From: Balanoglossus misakiensis
Lineage: Eukaryota; Hemichordata
NCBI GenBank assembly: GCA_040954595.2
Contig: CM082576.2
Coordinates: 2,542,001 to 2,606,000, forward strand
Reading direction: 5' to 3'
Length of the DNA: 64,000 bases
Part shown: one piece after another, positions 19,767 through 34,100 of the stretch
How positions within the stretch are numbered: the first letter of the stretch is position 1
How the letters are laid out: each line of letters starts with the position of its first letter
Notes under the pieces: generated by a model
Databases searched by the model: none
Seen by the model: the letters and a program-made list of their open reading frames with translations, nothing else
What the model was told of the DNA's origin: nothing
Made by a program: the position numbers and the translations under genes

Positions 19767-20536
19767 AATGGTCAGTCAAACACTTATGCCCCTTTTGATC
19801 ATATATAGGCATTACATGAAGGTAAATTACAGGTGACCATATACCTAATATGACCTATGAACTATGAACTTGAAACTTGTTCTAGATCAACACTCATATC
19901 ATCTCCTAACTTTTTAACTTACTGTTAGAAAACTCTTTGGAAAAATGGAAATTGCAACTTTTCTCATAACCTAATTGCTTTTTATATCATTTTTTTGCTA
20001 CCCTGTTACGTACTTCACACCCCTTTTTTTATTATGTAGAATGTATATTGACATTTGTTGTATTTGAAATGTGTAACTAACAAACCAGCACATCAAGATG
20101 GAAATTACTTCCATCTTTTCAAACCTTCCAAGCAGAAAATTTATCAATAAACTGAACTTTCTGTCAAGCAAAATGGATTCATGACAAGGCCGTATGTTTG
20201 AGTCGTACAAAGGGCTGGGCATCAACTCCTTATAAAACCAAAATTCTGATTGGCTCTTCAAGTGGCTTTCAGCCAATCAGAGGCTGGCTACTCTTGTGAA
20301 ATATATCTGACTACCTTGTAACTCGCTGCTAGTTGTACATAACTCTATCAGGAGCGTGCACTACAGTGCAAACCTAAATATCTTCCACACGAATAACTCA
20401 ATATCAGCTACATAATTCTTCTTCTTTGATAAGAAATGTTCTGTTCAGTATGTTTTCCTGGTATGATTTTCATTCACAAGTCAGAAAATGACAGAACCAT
20501 TTCTGGTCCCCAATATACTTGAAATCTGCCTGGGAA

Positions 20537-20542
20537 TTTATT
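20537..20542 (-). terminator. Candidate CCDC9 polyadenylation signal
   Basis: AATAAA on the minus strand, about 370 bp after the CCDC9 stop codon. Confidence 0.35.
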
Positions 20543-20908
20543 GTAAATAAGGATTTCTTATACTGCATTATTCAAATCATACGGTACAAAATAAATAATC
20601 CTTTACTTCTAAGTATTTCCCCCTACAATTTTTAGACATAATATTTGCCATGAGACTAAGCAAGCATGGTAGTTAAAATTCATATTCTAAAAATCTCTGG
20701 TAATACTAGACACATTTCATTCATTTGGATCGGAATGAGAAAGCCACTAGTGATTACCGAACATAATAGGAAGTATTTCTTTCTCATTAACCTCTCTTCT
20801 CTTCTCTTTGGAATTTGATACTATTATCAAGAAGCCGTGTCTCATCATTTGCTAGACAGCGTTCCACGAACACAGGATTTTCTCAAAATCTGAAGCTACT
20901 GTTGACTT

Positions 20909-22173
20909 TCACTCTTCTTTATCATTCTCTTCTGTGGCAGCTGTAGGTTCACATTTCTCGGGTGCTTCTATACTCTCATTCTGTACTTTGGACTGATCTT
21001 CATCCTTTGAATCCACTTCTTCTTTCACAGGTGGCGTCTCTTCTACATTTGTTGCAGATTCTTCTGCAGATGGTGTAGCTTGACTTTCGTCTGTTGAATC
21101 TATTTTTTTCTCTGCAGGTGCCGTCTCGTCTGCTTTCGTTGAAGATTCCTCTGCAGATGGGGTCTCCTTCTCCTCCTCTCTGGTTGCTTCTGTTGTTTCA
21201 TCTTGCACGGGTTGGTCAGTGGTTTCCACGTTTGGTGGCGACTGCGGCACATCACTGTTTGCAGATTCCACGTTCTCATTTAGTTCTTCAGAAGCTGTCT
21301 GAGTGGTGGGTGAAGTTTCACTGCTTCCTTTCTCGGTTGTTGTGTCTGTTGAAGAGGCAACGGTTTCACTCTTGCCTTCAGATCCTTCTGGCTCACACTT
21401 TTCCTGTGCATCTGCGACGACATCACTTTTCTCTGCTGGTTCTGTTTTGTCCTGTCCATCCGCCACAGTGTCTGCTTTCTCACTGAAACCATTGGCCTCA
21501 GTCTGCGAGTTTTCACTTTTCTCTCCCGACAGCCGTCTCTCCTCGCCACCAATTTCCGAATCGGCACTCTTGTACGACTCGAACGAGTCGCCTGTTTCAC
21601 TCAGCGCTGCATCCTGGGAACCTTCCAGTCCCAAATCGACTCCTTTGATCTCTTCCGTGATATCCCCATGGATAGCATGCACAACACCCTCTTCCTGCCC
21701 TCCCTCCTCTCCCTGCTGATTCTCGTGGTCCTGCTGATCTTGATTGTCTTCTGTCCACTCGTCTTCCTTACCTCGTACCCCGTCTTCTGACCACCCGTCA
21801 TCTTTACCTTGTACCCCGTCCCCCTTCCCTTGGCTGCTCCCGCTGCCCGAATCCATCTCTGCTGCCCAGTCATTGACGTGCACGTGACCGGTTGGAGTTT
21901 TGAGGACACCCGGGGAGATGGGCGACAGAGGAGACGATGCGTGAATTCCTGGAGACAGAGCAGATGAGTCAGTGTCTTCAGGGGATGTCGGCACGTTGCT
22001 TTGTTCCCATTCCTTCCTGTTTCCATAACCTCCTTGCTTCTTTCCACCACCTCTCCTGTCGGGCGTCACATCCAGGGTTAACTTTGGACCTTTCCTTTTG
22101 TTGTCATTTTGCCTCTTTCGGTTTCCTCCATTGCCATCATTCTCACCCTTATTGGCCGGCCACGGTTTTGCAT
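20909..22173 (-). CDS. CCDC9: CCDC9 terminal exon: basic linker and long acidic tail
   Basis: The largest CCDC9 exon encodes residues 486-906. It opens with a Gly/Asn/Lys/Arg-rich stretch (KRQNDNKRKGPKLTL), then Ser-Pro clusters, the SDW-like motif, and about 320 residues dominated by Glu, Asp, Ser and Thr, probably disordered. Two tandem 29-residue units lie near its end. The frame stays open for the full length and stops in TGA-independent fashion with TAA/TGA-rich DNA following. An antisense and two shifted open frames over the same DNA are shadows. Confidence 0.9.
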
Positions 22174-25100
22174 CTGGGGAAGAAAGAAACAACATGTTAT
22201 CTGAAAATAAGGCTTAGTTCTACCAACATTTGCAAAGGGCAATATGCAATTGTATGTCTGGATAAAGCACTACTTTGTGGCAGACAGAAAACACAGCTAC
22301 AACTGTACATTGTACAAATGTGAAAGATAGAAAATGCTAGCCGGCTGTTTTCTCTGTTTTGGGTGAGAGTTAAGTAGTGCATGCTTTCACCATTTGTGAC
22401 CACTTGGAAGCATGCACCAAAGTACAGTGGTCAATGAAAGCACAGCAGGTATTAAACCCTGGTGCAGTTTGCATTGATAACACAGGCTGAAAAAGAATCA
22501 GCTGCAGAGATAACCAGTGCATGCAAACTTCAATGGTGGGCGTGGCTAGGAAAAACGGTAGCATATTATAAGTTACAAACTCCAGCATACAGCAGGGCTT
22601 TGAAAATCACACTAAACTGCAAGTCAGCATAAGAAAGAATTTATATATAGGTATACATTTTGTACATGTACCAAACCTGAAAAAGTCTGATTAATGCCCC
22701 TGGTAGACCCACACAAACACAGAAATATGTTAGTAATAATCATGTTATACCATCCAGTTATGTTGCACACACACACACAGAAAGAAAGAAAGAAAGACTT
22801 CAAAGAAAGATTGTAAAGTTAGCAACTGATATCTTCACAGTTGTCAGATATGGGAATCACATTTAAAATACACTGGTGTCACAGAATTTTGTACCAAGCC
22901 TTTCTCCATTGGCAGGATGGTGTGATGAGTAATATGAGAAGCAATTCATGCATTGATATATTTTTGGCTGAACACCCATAAACCCATGCAGACCCTTTAA
23001 GCCCATGTACATGCTTTGAAGCCATGCATATACCCCTGCATGCATTCCTCAGGTGAATGTACTTTCTCCCTGAAGACCCACCTGGTCGCTGTTTGCCTTT
23101 ACCCCCACCTCTGGGTCCACGGTTGTCAAACCTTCCACTACCTATCCTGTCTCCTGTATTGAAAGTACAGGTACAGAGAAAAGGTCAAAAACAGCAGTTG
23201 CTAGAGAACAGAGTTGAAGGCACCTGGTTGTAGTGGGGAGAGGAGGGGGGGGGGGCTATTACTTTAGGAGTAGAGGATTTCCTTGGCAGATCCAGATGCA
23301 AAGATTATATGCAGATGGAAGACTCTCTGATCCCCAAACTTCCATTGTAAAGCATGAAAAGCTGGTCCAGATGCAGAGAGCACTTACAAGCAAAAGAACC
23401 ACTTGGAGTTCTTAAAAATTTCTGAGGAAAAGACAAAAGCACCGCTAAAGCACCAAAGCACGGCTAACATGATCACCCATCATGGAGGAAGCCCTGATGA
23501 GAACTCTTATTTTACGGGAAACATAGAGGACTCTCTATAGATCACATTAAATTTCTACAATTGACGTATTAGAAGAAAGAAGGGATTCAACAGTTGCTGT
23601 GGGGATGACTCTCAAATAAGTAATGTGAATGAGTAGACCAATGTGGTTATAGGTCTTGTGAGATTAGACGTTTGGCAGAAAGCCTTCATTAATGAAGATA
23701 CCTTTAAGGATTTTAACACTACAGGTATGTAGTAAGGTTTTTAATGAATACACAGTCAATTGATTTTCCCCTTGGAAATAGTAACCATGCTGTATCATTC
23801 CTGTCCTCAGCAATACAGGAATATACATACTAGTACATGAAATTCAGTTTATCAGACTGGGAGATATACATAGTCTTGGTTTAATAATCGGACCCAAAAT
23901 GAGGCTAACAAGATGGCTGCCCAAGTTGGGCCTGAGCGTTGTCGCCATCTTGATTACCCAGATACCATTGCAATTATAGTTCATGGAGAATGTTTAAGAT
24001 GACAACAAACGATTATATAAAACATTCACAGAACAAGCGAGACTTCTGTCAGGGTGACATCACCTTAGCTTCTTGAAAAAGCCATGACAGATAAAGTGCA
24101 AACAATTCGGTCAATAATTGATGATGATGATGATGGTGATGATGAACCCTTACCTCGGTTGCTTGATCTGGAAACTTGTTTATCATCCTCACTGGAACAA
24201 ACAAACAAACGAATGAACATCAATATTGGGGGATGACATTATTTCAACAACTTGATCATTATTTCTCACATGTGAAGTCTTTACAAAATCTGCTGGATGG
24301 AGTGATTATTACCACCAACCTACAAAGCAGCTACTATATTTCAGACAGTGACAATCAAATCAAGACCGAGAAAATTATCCATTGTTGTTCTCATTTTTGT
24401 AACTGTTGAGATTAAATGAAACACTATAGAATAAATACTGCAGAATATGAAATCTAATCGTAACACATTCAGGGGGAAAAAAAGGTGTTGGTATAGCAAC
24501 TGCTTGGCTATTATTTCGTGGGAGTCTCTGTAAGGCGGAAAATTGCCTATCTCGAATTTGCATGGATGTGATTGAATTTGCTGCGATATTTGTCGAGCAA
24601 AGCCACGTAAAACTGACTACCTCAATCGGCATTGAATTACAAGGTGTACAATGTTTTGAATGTTTCAAGCCACTCTGAACCAATTTACATTAATGAAAGG
24701 GGCACATTTTCCTGTACAGGAAGTTACAGCCGTGTGTTTGTTAGCTGAGTGGGTGTAAAATATCACTTGGCTTACTGCACAGGCTACTCTTGTCATTACA
24801 AATTTCCTGAAGAGCATTCAATGAATAAATATTACACACGACAAAAGCTGGTTTCCTATATTTGAATATTTGGCAGACTACAGGCTTCCAAGAACCAGAG
24901 TTATTTTCTTCCACTCACTCTTTCTTGTCTTTTTCCCTGTCCCACTCTCGCTTCCATTCCCCGGTTGCCCTCTTGTGTCTCTGAAGTCTTTCCTGGTCAA
25001 TTCTCTCCCTTTCAGCTTTCCAGTCAGCATATTCCTTTCTCTCTCGGCCAGTCATACTCATTGTCATGTCGCCGTGTGGACCACTATCCTGTATATCAAG

Positions 25101-28100
25101 AAAGGACATGTGCATGTACGTGTCATTCCCAAGTTGATTCAAGTGCAGTACAACTGTGCAAAAATAATCGCCAGCATACCCACAAATATCCCTTGAAATC
25201 ATAGGTCATATTTATGTGGACAAACAGCACAGCAAAGCTCATATAAAAGAATTTATTTCGAGTCGATCAGGCTTTTATTGACTTATTACATGTGATTATA
25301 AACAACATACAAAAATTACTATGAGCTGCAGAAAACAGGCATCCATGACATCCTGCCTTTAATTTCAGGTTTAATGAAAAGTGACACAGTAACAAGACAG
25401 CTACACACACAGACATCAGCTGTTGTCATTTCCTGACAATTCCCAAGGACAAGTGAATCTATCCATGGCATCATTTTCATTTCAGGGGTCAGAAAGGAGT
25501 CTGAGAGTCCCCTGCTCTAATAATTTCTTTTTCAAACAGAATATTTCATCACAGAAGCATTTACTACTACAGTGATCTAATTTGGAGTCGCAAATTTGTC
25601 ATCTGAGATCAGATTTCCCATGACAATCATCTCCTGCTTTCATTGTACATGTGCCATCCAGATCAACCTCATAATATGATGTCTTCATTAATTATTTCGA
25701 TAATTATCCCTCAGTGTAATTTAATTTTCACTCCCTATGGAAATGATTCACCTGAAAAACAGGATTATCTCAAACAGTTTTTCTGTCTCCACACAAGTAT
25801 GAACATCACTTGTTTTTGCAAGTTTTCACTTCTGCAGATGAGGCTGCTACTAAAAGGTACTTAATTGACGCAACCATGCCACTGTCTCAGTTTCTCACGA
25901 CACACGGAATAATGATACAAGGTCAGTCTGTTCCAGAAGAATAAATAGCTTTTTAAGTGACAGCCATTAGTCTCATGTCAACATGTATCCTTGGGTACAA
26001 AAACACACCACCATATGCATTTCCTGATCGACTAAATGCAGATTGTGATGCTTGAATTGAGGCCAGATTGTTCAGCTCCAAACTGGCTTACAGATCATAA
26101 TGTATTTGAAAATTAATTGGGAGTATCCCATCAGTGGTCCATATTTTGATACAAGAGGGATTTGTGTGTCAAGCCCACAGGTTATACATGTATATTTCAC
26201 TATGTGACCCAGTTATCATTAATATAAATATTGTTGCAACTGCTAAATTTTGACACGTAAAGTCGTAAAAAATATGGTTCCATGTGCTCAGAGCTGGGGA
26301 ATTAAAACATTTACAAAGGGAAAATGGGTAATGACGTCATTTACCTTTTGTGAGTGGAAAGCTTTATTATGTAGACATCTTGCGTTTTCAATAAAATGTT
26401 GCCGACCTATGCTAACCTCACAAAATGTACGTTATGCGGAGCAACTAATGAAAGATAATTAAATTGTGCATCGCGCCAAACCACAAAGGAACTGTTGCTG
26501 TCAATTCCCACGTCTTTCTCTGAATTAATCATTTTTGTTTCATGTTTTCAACAGCTGAAAGGAAATTGGTTTCTATGACAACATCACTGAAAGAATGAAA
26601 TCTGATTCGCAACATTTAGTCTCAGAATTGCTCAAATCATGGTCTGGACAGCCAGAGGGGTAACCATGAAAACCACTCAAACTGTCTGACAACACTAAAC
26701 CTGATGGGTGTGTGGAAACCACCAAAAAGTAATTACCAGTCCTTCTACAGTAAATATATTTCTGGTGAAATTGAGTCCCAAGTATTTCAATTTCCCCTTC
26801 AAATCAACTGTGCATGTACATCAGTGTGGAACAAAGAAATGGTTTAACTTCTATCTGAAAAGATTGGGGGGTGGGGTGGGGTGATCATTTCACATTCTCT
26901 GTCCTGCCAGAATGTCACCCCCACATCATGATGTGATTGGAGCAGTGCTAATCAGTTGTGTTTATCGTGCAAATACATATTCCAGGAAACTTAATAACTT
27001 TAAGAAAGAGCCAGTTCTACAGTGTTGCACCCAAATCCAATATCTAACACTTGATTATCAACCATGTTGATGAATACAAACCTTTTTCTCTGACCGATGT
27101 CTGGAGACTTGCATCTTAGCATCATCAAAGCTGGTGCCTCCCCAGTTTCTAGGATGTCTGCGGCTCTCCCCAATTTCTGACCGTCTGTTGTCGTCAAGGA
27201 AGCTGTACGATTTAGTTGGTTTGCCACCCTGCCAAGAATAATCACATCAAAACTTTTTTGATCAACGATAGCATGTCTCAAATTTAGTCCGTGTTTACAA
27301 AATGATTTCCACAATGATAATGGCTGTTTGGATGCTTACACAAAGTGAAATTCAACGTACACATGCTCCTGAAAGTCAACAAACAAAGTACATCTGAACA
27401 CACCTTATTTCTGTCAAATTCATTAGACGCTTTTAGTTCCTCTTCCATTGCCTGAATATTATGCCTCCTTTTTTCTTCCCATTCCTGATGATGAATTAAA
27501 ATCATTTTGTCATTCTGTATACAGTACTGTAAAGAGAATGTCGCCACTTCTCACAATAGATTTTCATAGATTCCCCACGAACTTATAAACACTAGCAAGG
27601 AATTCAATTGACCCTTTTTATTTCATTTTTCTCACAAATCTCCAATCACATCAGTGATGTATGGTTCCTCAAGGATGCTTGATTTGATCAGAAAACCACA
27701 AGCCATGAAACAGAAACAAATACCTTTCTGTCTTTTTCTTCTTTGGTCATTTTCACAATCCGTCTGGGTTCGCCCTTTTTCCCCTGCATATTTACTGACA
27801 CTGTAATATTCTGTATTTCAAGAAATAATACAGACGTATGAGAATCTCTCCATGTGTACATCACTGTTGCAAAATATGCAATTCCCAAACATCTCTATCC
27901 CTGTGTAGGAATCTTTCCACACAACTCAACATCACCAAGTGGCAACAATTCCTTGCTCCACTTTGGGCTGAGTGCCAAAGTGTATCTCAAACATCTGTAG
28001 TGGAAACTTTTAACGCTGTTCAAGCCATCCTCGTTATCAGAATTAAAATGTCATAATGTACCATGATTTGTGTATTAATGCCACTCTACAAGGGTATATG

Positions 28101-31100
28101 GGTTTAATGCTTCTCCCACTGTGGCTTACAGCTGTGTGGATGATATGAGGGTGAAATCTTGTCAAAATTCTACACCTAGGGATGTTGCCAAGAAAACAAA
28201 ATGCTGGGATTTTGCATGTTTCCTGCAATCCCATTAATCCAAGCTGGTTAATACAGTCTGTGCAAATCCACACCTGTGCTTTACATTGCAACATACAGAC
28301 GTAATAGCCAATTCACATACAGTCAAAGACATCATTACTGAAACTCAAGCCTCAACTGAACATTCCAATATCCCTACTAGGAATACAAAAATCTTGTCAT
28401 GTCATACAACATATAATCATGTATGGAAGAAAGGGTTGTGTTTAATTAAAATGTGATGTGTCTTATGATAATACGCAAATTGCATTTGTCCCGTTATTAT
28501 GTGCTGGAATTTCCCAATTTAACTTATGTACCACAAACTGATTAACTGCTAAAAGTTAATTTGGGGAAACTTCATTATCTACCAAAAGTTAATCTGGAAA
28601 ACAATTGGATAGTATAGACTGCCATGGCGTTAGTGTTTGAAAATGAAACATATCATGCAAGGTGAGGTTTTTTTTTGGTTCTATTCTCCACTCCTTCATG
28701 CATGGGTTCTTAGCACTGTTGCCATGGTTACCTGACATTTAGGCTTTGCCACTTCTGTGACAATACTTTTCTTCTGTCTGCTTGCTGCAATAGCACTATT
28801 GGTGACAGTTATTGTCATACCCTAGTTGATGTAAACCACAAAATGGGTTGAACATTTAAAACTGCGACAAAAACTTCCAACACACTGAACAAAAAAAAAT
28901 TAAGAATGACAAAAGAAATGCATACTGGTACAAGTATTGCATACCGGCTAAGAAGCCTTTCAATTTCCTGTCATTGTCATAAAAAGCACATATGAAACAA
29001 ATCCTATGACTTCTGTATGAGCAACTGCCATAGTGTCAAAAGAAGGCTTTTCTCATTTGATGTTTGAGGGCAGTATTGTGATTTTACCCACTATACAGTT
29101 TTCTGACTACTGTATTTTCATATGTTGTGATAGACATTTTTATATAAAAGGAATTTCTAGCGTCACAAAACTCTCTTGAATGAAGTAAAGTCATACATAC
29201 TGCCATAGGATTGTCATCATCACCGAATACGCCTCCTCCAGGCGAAGTGGGTGATTTAGGTGATTTAGGCGACATCTGGCCTCGTGACCCATGACCCCTG
29301 GAGGATTCGGTGTTCCTAGGAACCCCTCCATCTCGCCTGCCGTACCCTCCTCTTCTGTTCATCGATCCTGAATGTTCAGTCCTGCCAGAACCCACTCTCC
29401 TGGGAGTTGTGTCGTTTTGCCATCTCTGTGGTGGCACATCGGAGTCTGTTCTTTGTGGGTTGGAGCCAGGTGCTTGAGCTCCGTGTGAGTTGTATTTCGG
29501 AGGACTGTATGGATGGTAGTCCATCCTCTACAAATGAAAACAAAAATGTGGGGATGAATACCTCTATGGTGGCTGCGTTTTGCACTTTCCAAACTTAGCA
29601 TCCTAGCAAAGTTGAGTTAGGAATACACACCCATAATAGACCAAATTTTTATTTTTGGCTGCAAAACCAGAAATGAAATCCCCATCAACAAGCTTACATG
29701 TACAAGAAAACCAACATCTCGATTCTGTGCAAAATAAGCAAAGTCTCCTGCATCTCTTTACCTGTTTTGCACCATATCCCCTGCCTCTACTCCGACCACT
29801 TTTACCACTGTGACCTCCCCCTCGGCTTCTTTGTGGTGGGGGGCCTTTGTCTGTGGGTGACTGAGGTGCTCCCCTCCTCGATCCCAGCAGCACATCCTCT
29901 GACCCCTCGGCACCAAAGTCAGCAGCCTGCTTTTTGTCGTCCTGTATCTCCTGAGAAAGCAAAAGCAAAAGCAATTGTCAAGAGGAAATGACAACTATCA
30001 TTTGATCCAGATTTTGCCACAGTGTGGCACAGAAACTAGAGTTGTAGCCTCTTGTCCCCTTAGTGAATGAACATTGCGTTTGAAGGAATTTTCAGATTCT
30101 CCAAGCTCTTTGAACTCTTGAATCGCACTAGGTGCTTGAATGTGTAGCATCAACAGAATCATATACGTGGTCAAGGATAACACTACCACAGAGTAGTCAA
30201 GATGAATCTCCACTCTGGAATTTTTGGATGTCCTTCTCCCAGTGGGTTGGCAAATGTGAACCTATCTCTGTGAAATTTTACTGTGACTTGCTGTGTGACA
30301 CCAAGGATAAAGTTGACATAAATGACTCGAACTGCCTGCATTGGATTACGATTTACATCAATATCATCTGCCATGCTGGAATTTTCTTGAATGGTGTAAT
30401 TTTCCAACAGGAAATGAATCAATTTATGAGAAAGAAAGAAATGACCTTAGTTTTATATTGATAGTCGTTAACTTCATGTGTGGTCATATCGTACATTTTT
30501 CCTGCCCATTGCAATTTGCAGTATTAAAACCAACAAAATGACAGGAAAATTGTAACCTTCAGAATGATTCTGATACCAAGGTTTTCTGTGGTACCTGACA
30601 GATTCTCCTCATGTTGTCCAAATCAAATTTTTGGCTAACCCTGGTTCAAAATAAAATCCACTTTATGTAAAAGAAGCCTATAGTGTTTTATTTCCAGTAT
30701 TTTTTTATCACATACAGCAACTTTATAAATTCATGTGTTACGCGTGTCTCCTTTATTATGTGACACTGGCCATTCATTTCAACCATGTGAAAACCCTACA
30801 AGAATGTGGGGTATGTTATTGTTAGTAGTAAAATGCATGCAGGACCAGACCTGGACGTGAATGATAATGCTACATGAAATTTTGAGATCCAGAAAGTTCT
30901 GGAGAGTACCGCTACCTTATGTCTCTTCATCAGTCTTTCATTTTTCTTCCTCATTTCTTCAATTTTCTTGTTCAACAGGACCTCCTTCTCTTCCTTGTTC
31001 AGGATATCAAGGAATGTGAAGTTGTCCATTTCATCCAGACCCTCTATCTTCTGCAAGAATGAAACATTCAAATTGCATGTGTTCAATACTTTTCCCAGGT

Positions 31101-34100
31101 TGATCTTCAAGAAACACTTGTGTGTAAACTAAAACTGTAATGTATACAGAAATGCACCTCTGGGAAATACTAGTAGTTATCAATGCTAATTTTGCCCACT
31201 GTGCTAACTGAACCCAATATTTACATTTTTAGGGTTTCGAGACCAGAGGGGTCTCGAAACCCTCTTGAAATCGTGTTGTTTTTTATTATTATTATTATTA
31301 CTATTATTATTCCCACTCTTAAAAACAGCCGCTATTCGACATGAGGCACTGAAGTCTGCATGCATCTTTCACTATATTTTCATCATGACATGAATTTTTT
31401 AAAGAGTTGTCAATTATTTATTATCCATTTCCCTTCGACAGAAATTATAAAATCCTACATAATACTGAGACAAACATGGAACCAACAGATGAATCATGCT
31501 GATAGGTTTTGAAACTATACAGTAAATGTCATAAATGTGGAACCTATGGACCATACATTCAGCAACCAATTTTTTTTTTGGGGGGGGGAAGCAACTGACA
31601 TTCTATATACAGTATAAAAAAAAACTTGCATGAAATAGAATTTTCTTTGCACTTACCCCTGCAGAGGTCACACTGGAGAGGAAACTTCGCTCCATTTCTT
31701 TGAGAAGCTCGCTCAGCTCTTCTTCAGTTTCAGCTGTGGGGGGAAAACGTACGGTTTTCATCATTTTGGGGGTTTGACATTGAAATCCAACAACTGCCCT
31801 ATACTTGTCCATTATTGGTGTCGGACTGATAGGGAGGATAATGATGGGCCAAACCTGGCATATAACCTAAATACCAAGGGAAGTTTTTATTGGGTTTTGG
31901 GGTGTAGCAAAGTGCCCCAGATGAGAATACCATTCCAATCTTGGCTGCAGTAATACAGGTCAAGGGCTGATTTACGATGCTGACTTTCACACAATTATTG
32001 CAATCGTCAGGTGAGCTGTGTTAGCATTGCGGGTACAATATATTCCATTGTTGAATGCCACCAATACATTTGATTATCTCTACCAGAATGCCTGGTATCG
32101 CATTTTAATTTCACTAACCATGAAAATGTTGTGTGATGAAGTGCGGCATACTGTGGTGTCTAATATTAAAACACATATTGTTACATGTACCCTTTTACAT
32201 CTATTTGCATGCACGTTATATAGCTACTGTACATGTATGTAACAGACTGGCATGCTGAGAATGTCTTTAGGTCTGCATTCAATTGCATTGTTTTATAGCT
32301 GCCACTTTAGCCCATTGTTATTTTGTCTTGCTTTGTTTTGGATTGTCATTGCATATCTCTGGCCCCAACATCATATGCTTCATTGTGGCAAAGCAATATT
32401 GTTTTTGTTACTTTAGAATATAACATTCTGCATTGTGATGTGGTGTATTGTTCTACCCTGGATGAAATGATCTTGTGCTATCTTGCTCTGTGTTTGCTGT
32501 GCCATGTACTGACTTCAGAGATGACACAGTTGTTACGCCACACTGATTCTACCTATTGTGTTGCATTGTCCTATTGCCAGATTACAGAGCACAAATCCAC
32601 ACACGCATGTCCACAGGATGACATACTTTTTCCCCTTTCAATTGGCTTCCCTGCTTTTACCTTCCACAATAAACCCATAATACAATCAACACATTCATTC
32701 ATTGGGCCTCACTGACAACACAAATATGAAAATCTCCAGACTCAATGACCCACCATCTAGGACTTGGCACTTATATCACTGTACTGAGAGGCTCACTCTC
32801 AGTACTACATACACAATGTTGTGAGACTTACAGTTAAGTAAAGAACATTGTTGGTTACATAATGGCTTTAAAGTTCATGTTTGATGCAGCAGGTTACACT
32901 CAACACAGTTATGCTAAAATACCAGTAACTAGGACCTTGCTATAGAGAAAAGTCCCTCAGACGTTATTGCCACTCATTAACTGCTGTTAGTATTGAAAGC
33001 TACATGCAATGTTTCATTTTACTATTATTGATTAGTCTTAAGTCTCATAAAATTAACATGCTATAAAAAATGTAATTAGTGAGGTAATGAATGTGAGTGT
33101 TTACCATGTAAATTAAATCAGATAGTGTTGATTACAGTGTACTTCAAAAGAATATACAACAGAGTTTCTGACAGAACACATCATCTGTAGTGTTACTTTT
33201 TCAACATTTGCAAGTCTGTCACCATGGTAAGAACTATGAATTTTCCTCTTATAATTTTAAAGAGTCAATGATCCAATGCATGTGTACTTAATGGGTACCG
33301 AGTGCTTTGATTGGAATTGGAAAAGAAGAGCAGATTCATTACAATATAACTGACCTGACAACAATCAGGTATAGAATGAGAAGAATTTCATGGGCACCAG
33401 CACCAGTCTGTTAACTGGTGACGGACAGTACAAGGTGGCTACAGCTGTGGCACTTGACACCCTGACATACAACTTGATCTTTGGCACAGATAATACCACC
33501 AGTATAATCAAAATGTGTGCTTTAAATTATAGTTTCACAGATCATATAAAGAGTTGGTCATCAAAAAATGAATATACCAGAATCAACGCTCTGGTTCGCG
33601 TATTTACGTTAAACTATTTGTTGCCCACGGCAAGCAGTGCTCCAACCGGTTTCTCAAGATGAGGGTTCCAGTTACCCTGTCTGTTTTCCCTGGTAAGACT
33701 GAGAGTGGGTATTCTTACCTTTTCTAAGTGGTACATTCATCATCGTGAAAGCAGTACATCGAAACTTGCATGTACCGCAGTATGGGGGGAGTGTCAACAG
33801 GGTATATCAACTGTTTCCTAATGCTACTGCTACTGGACGGACGGACGGCCAGGCTGACTGACTAAGCTGACTTGACTGACGGAGATCTACCGGTACAGCA
33901 GTATACCTGTGTACATACACTTGCTGAGGGCCTGCCCACCCCTTCGAAGTTACGGAATGTTTCCCTTTGTTATGCTAATTTCATTATCTAGGCCACACTT
34001 CAACGTCAGGAATCTCCGAAAAAGAGGAAAGAACTCTTCACCTAACACAGTTTCAGAAAAAAATGCAGACATCAGGTTACAGATTTTTGTCAAAATCACA

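Larger units (their letters stand above)
19294..20908. other. Intergenic plus probable CCDC9 3' UTR
   Basis: No coding segment recognised. Contains a short perfect hairpin at 19736-19766. The stretch adjoining 20908 should be the 3' UTR of the minus-strand CCDC9 gene. Confidence 0.5.

Noticed and set aside
21094-22050. Open frames of 106-149 codons on both strands near 21-22 kb
   Set aside because: Shadows of the CCDC9 terminal exon.
32323-32715. 130-codon Cys-rich plus-strand frame in CCDC9 intron 1
   Set aside because: AT-rich, low-complexity CATTGT-like DNA, no domain, no splice or start support.
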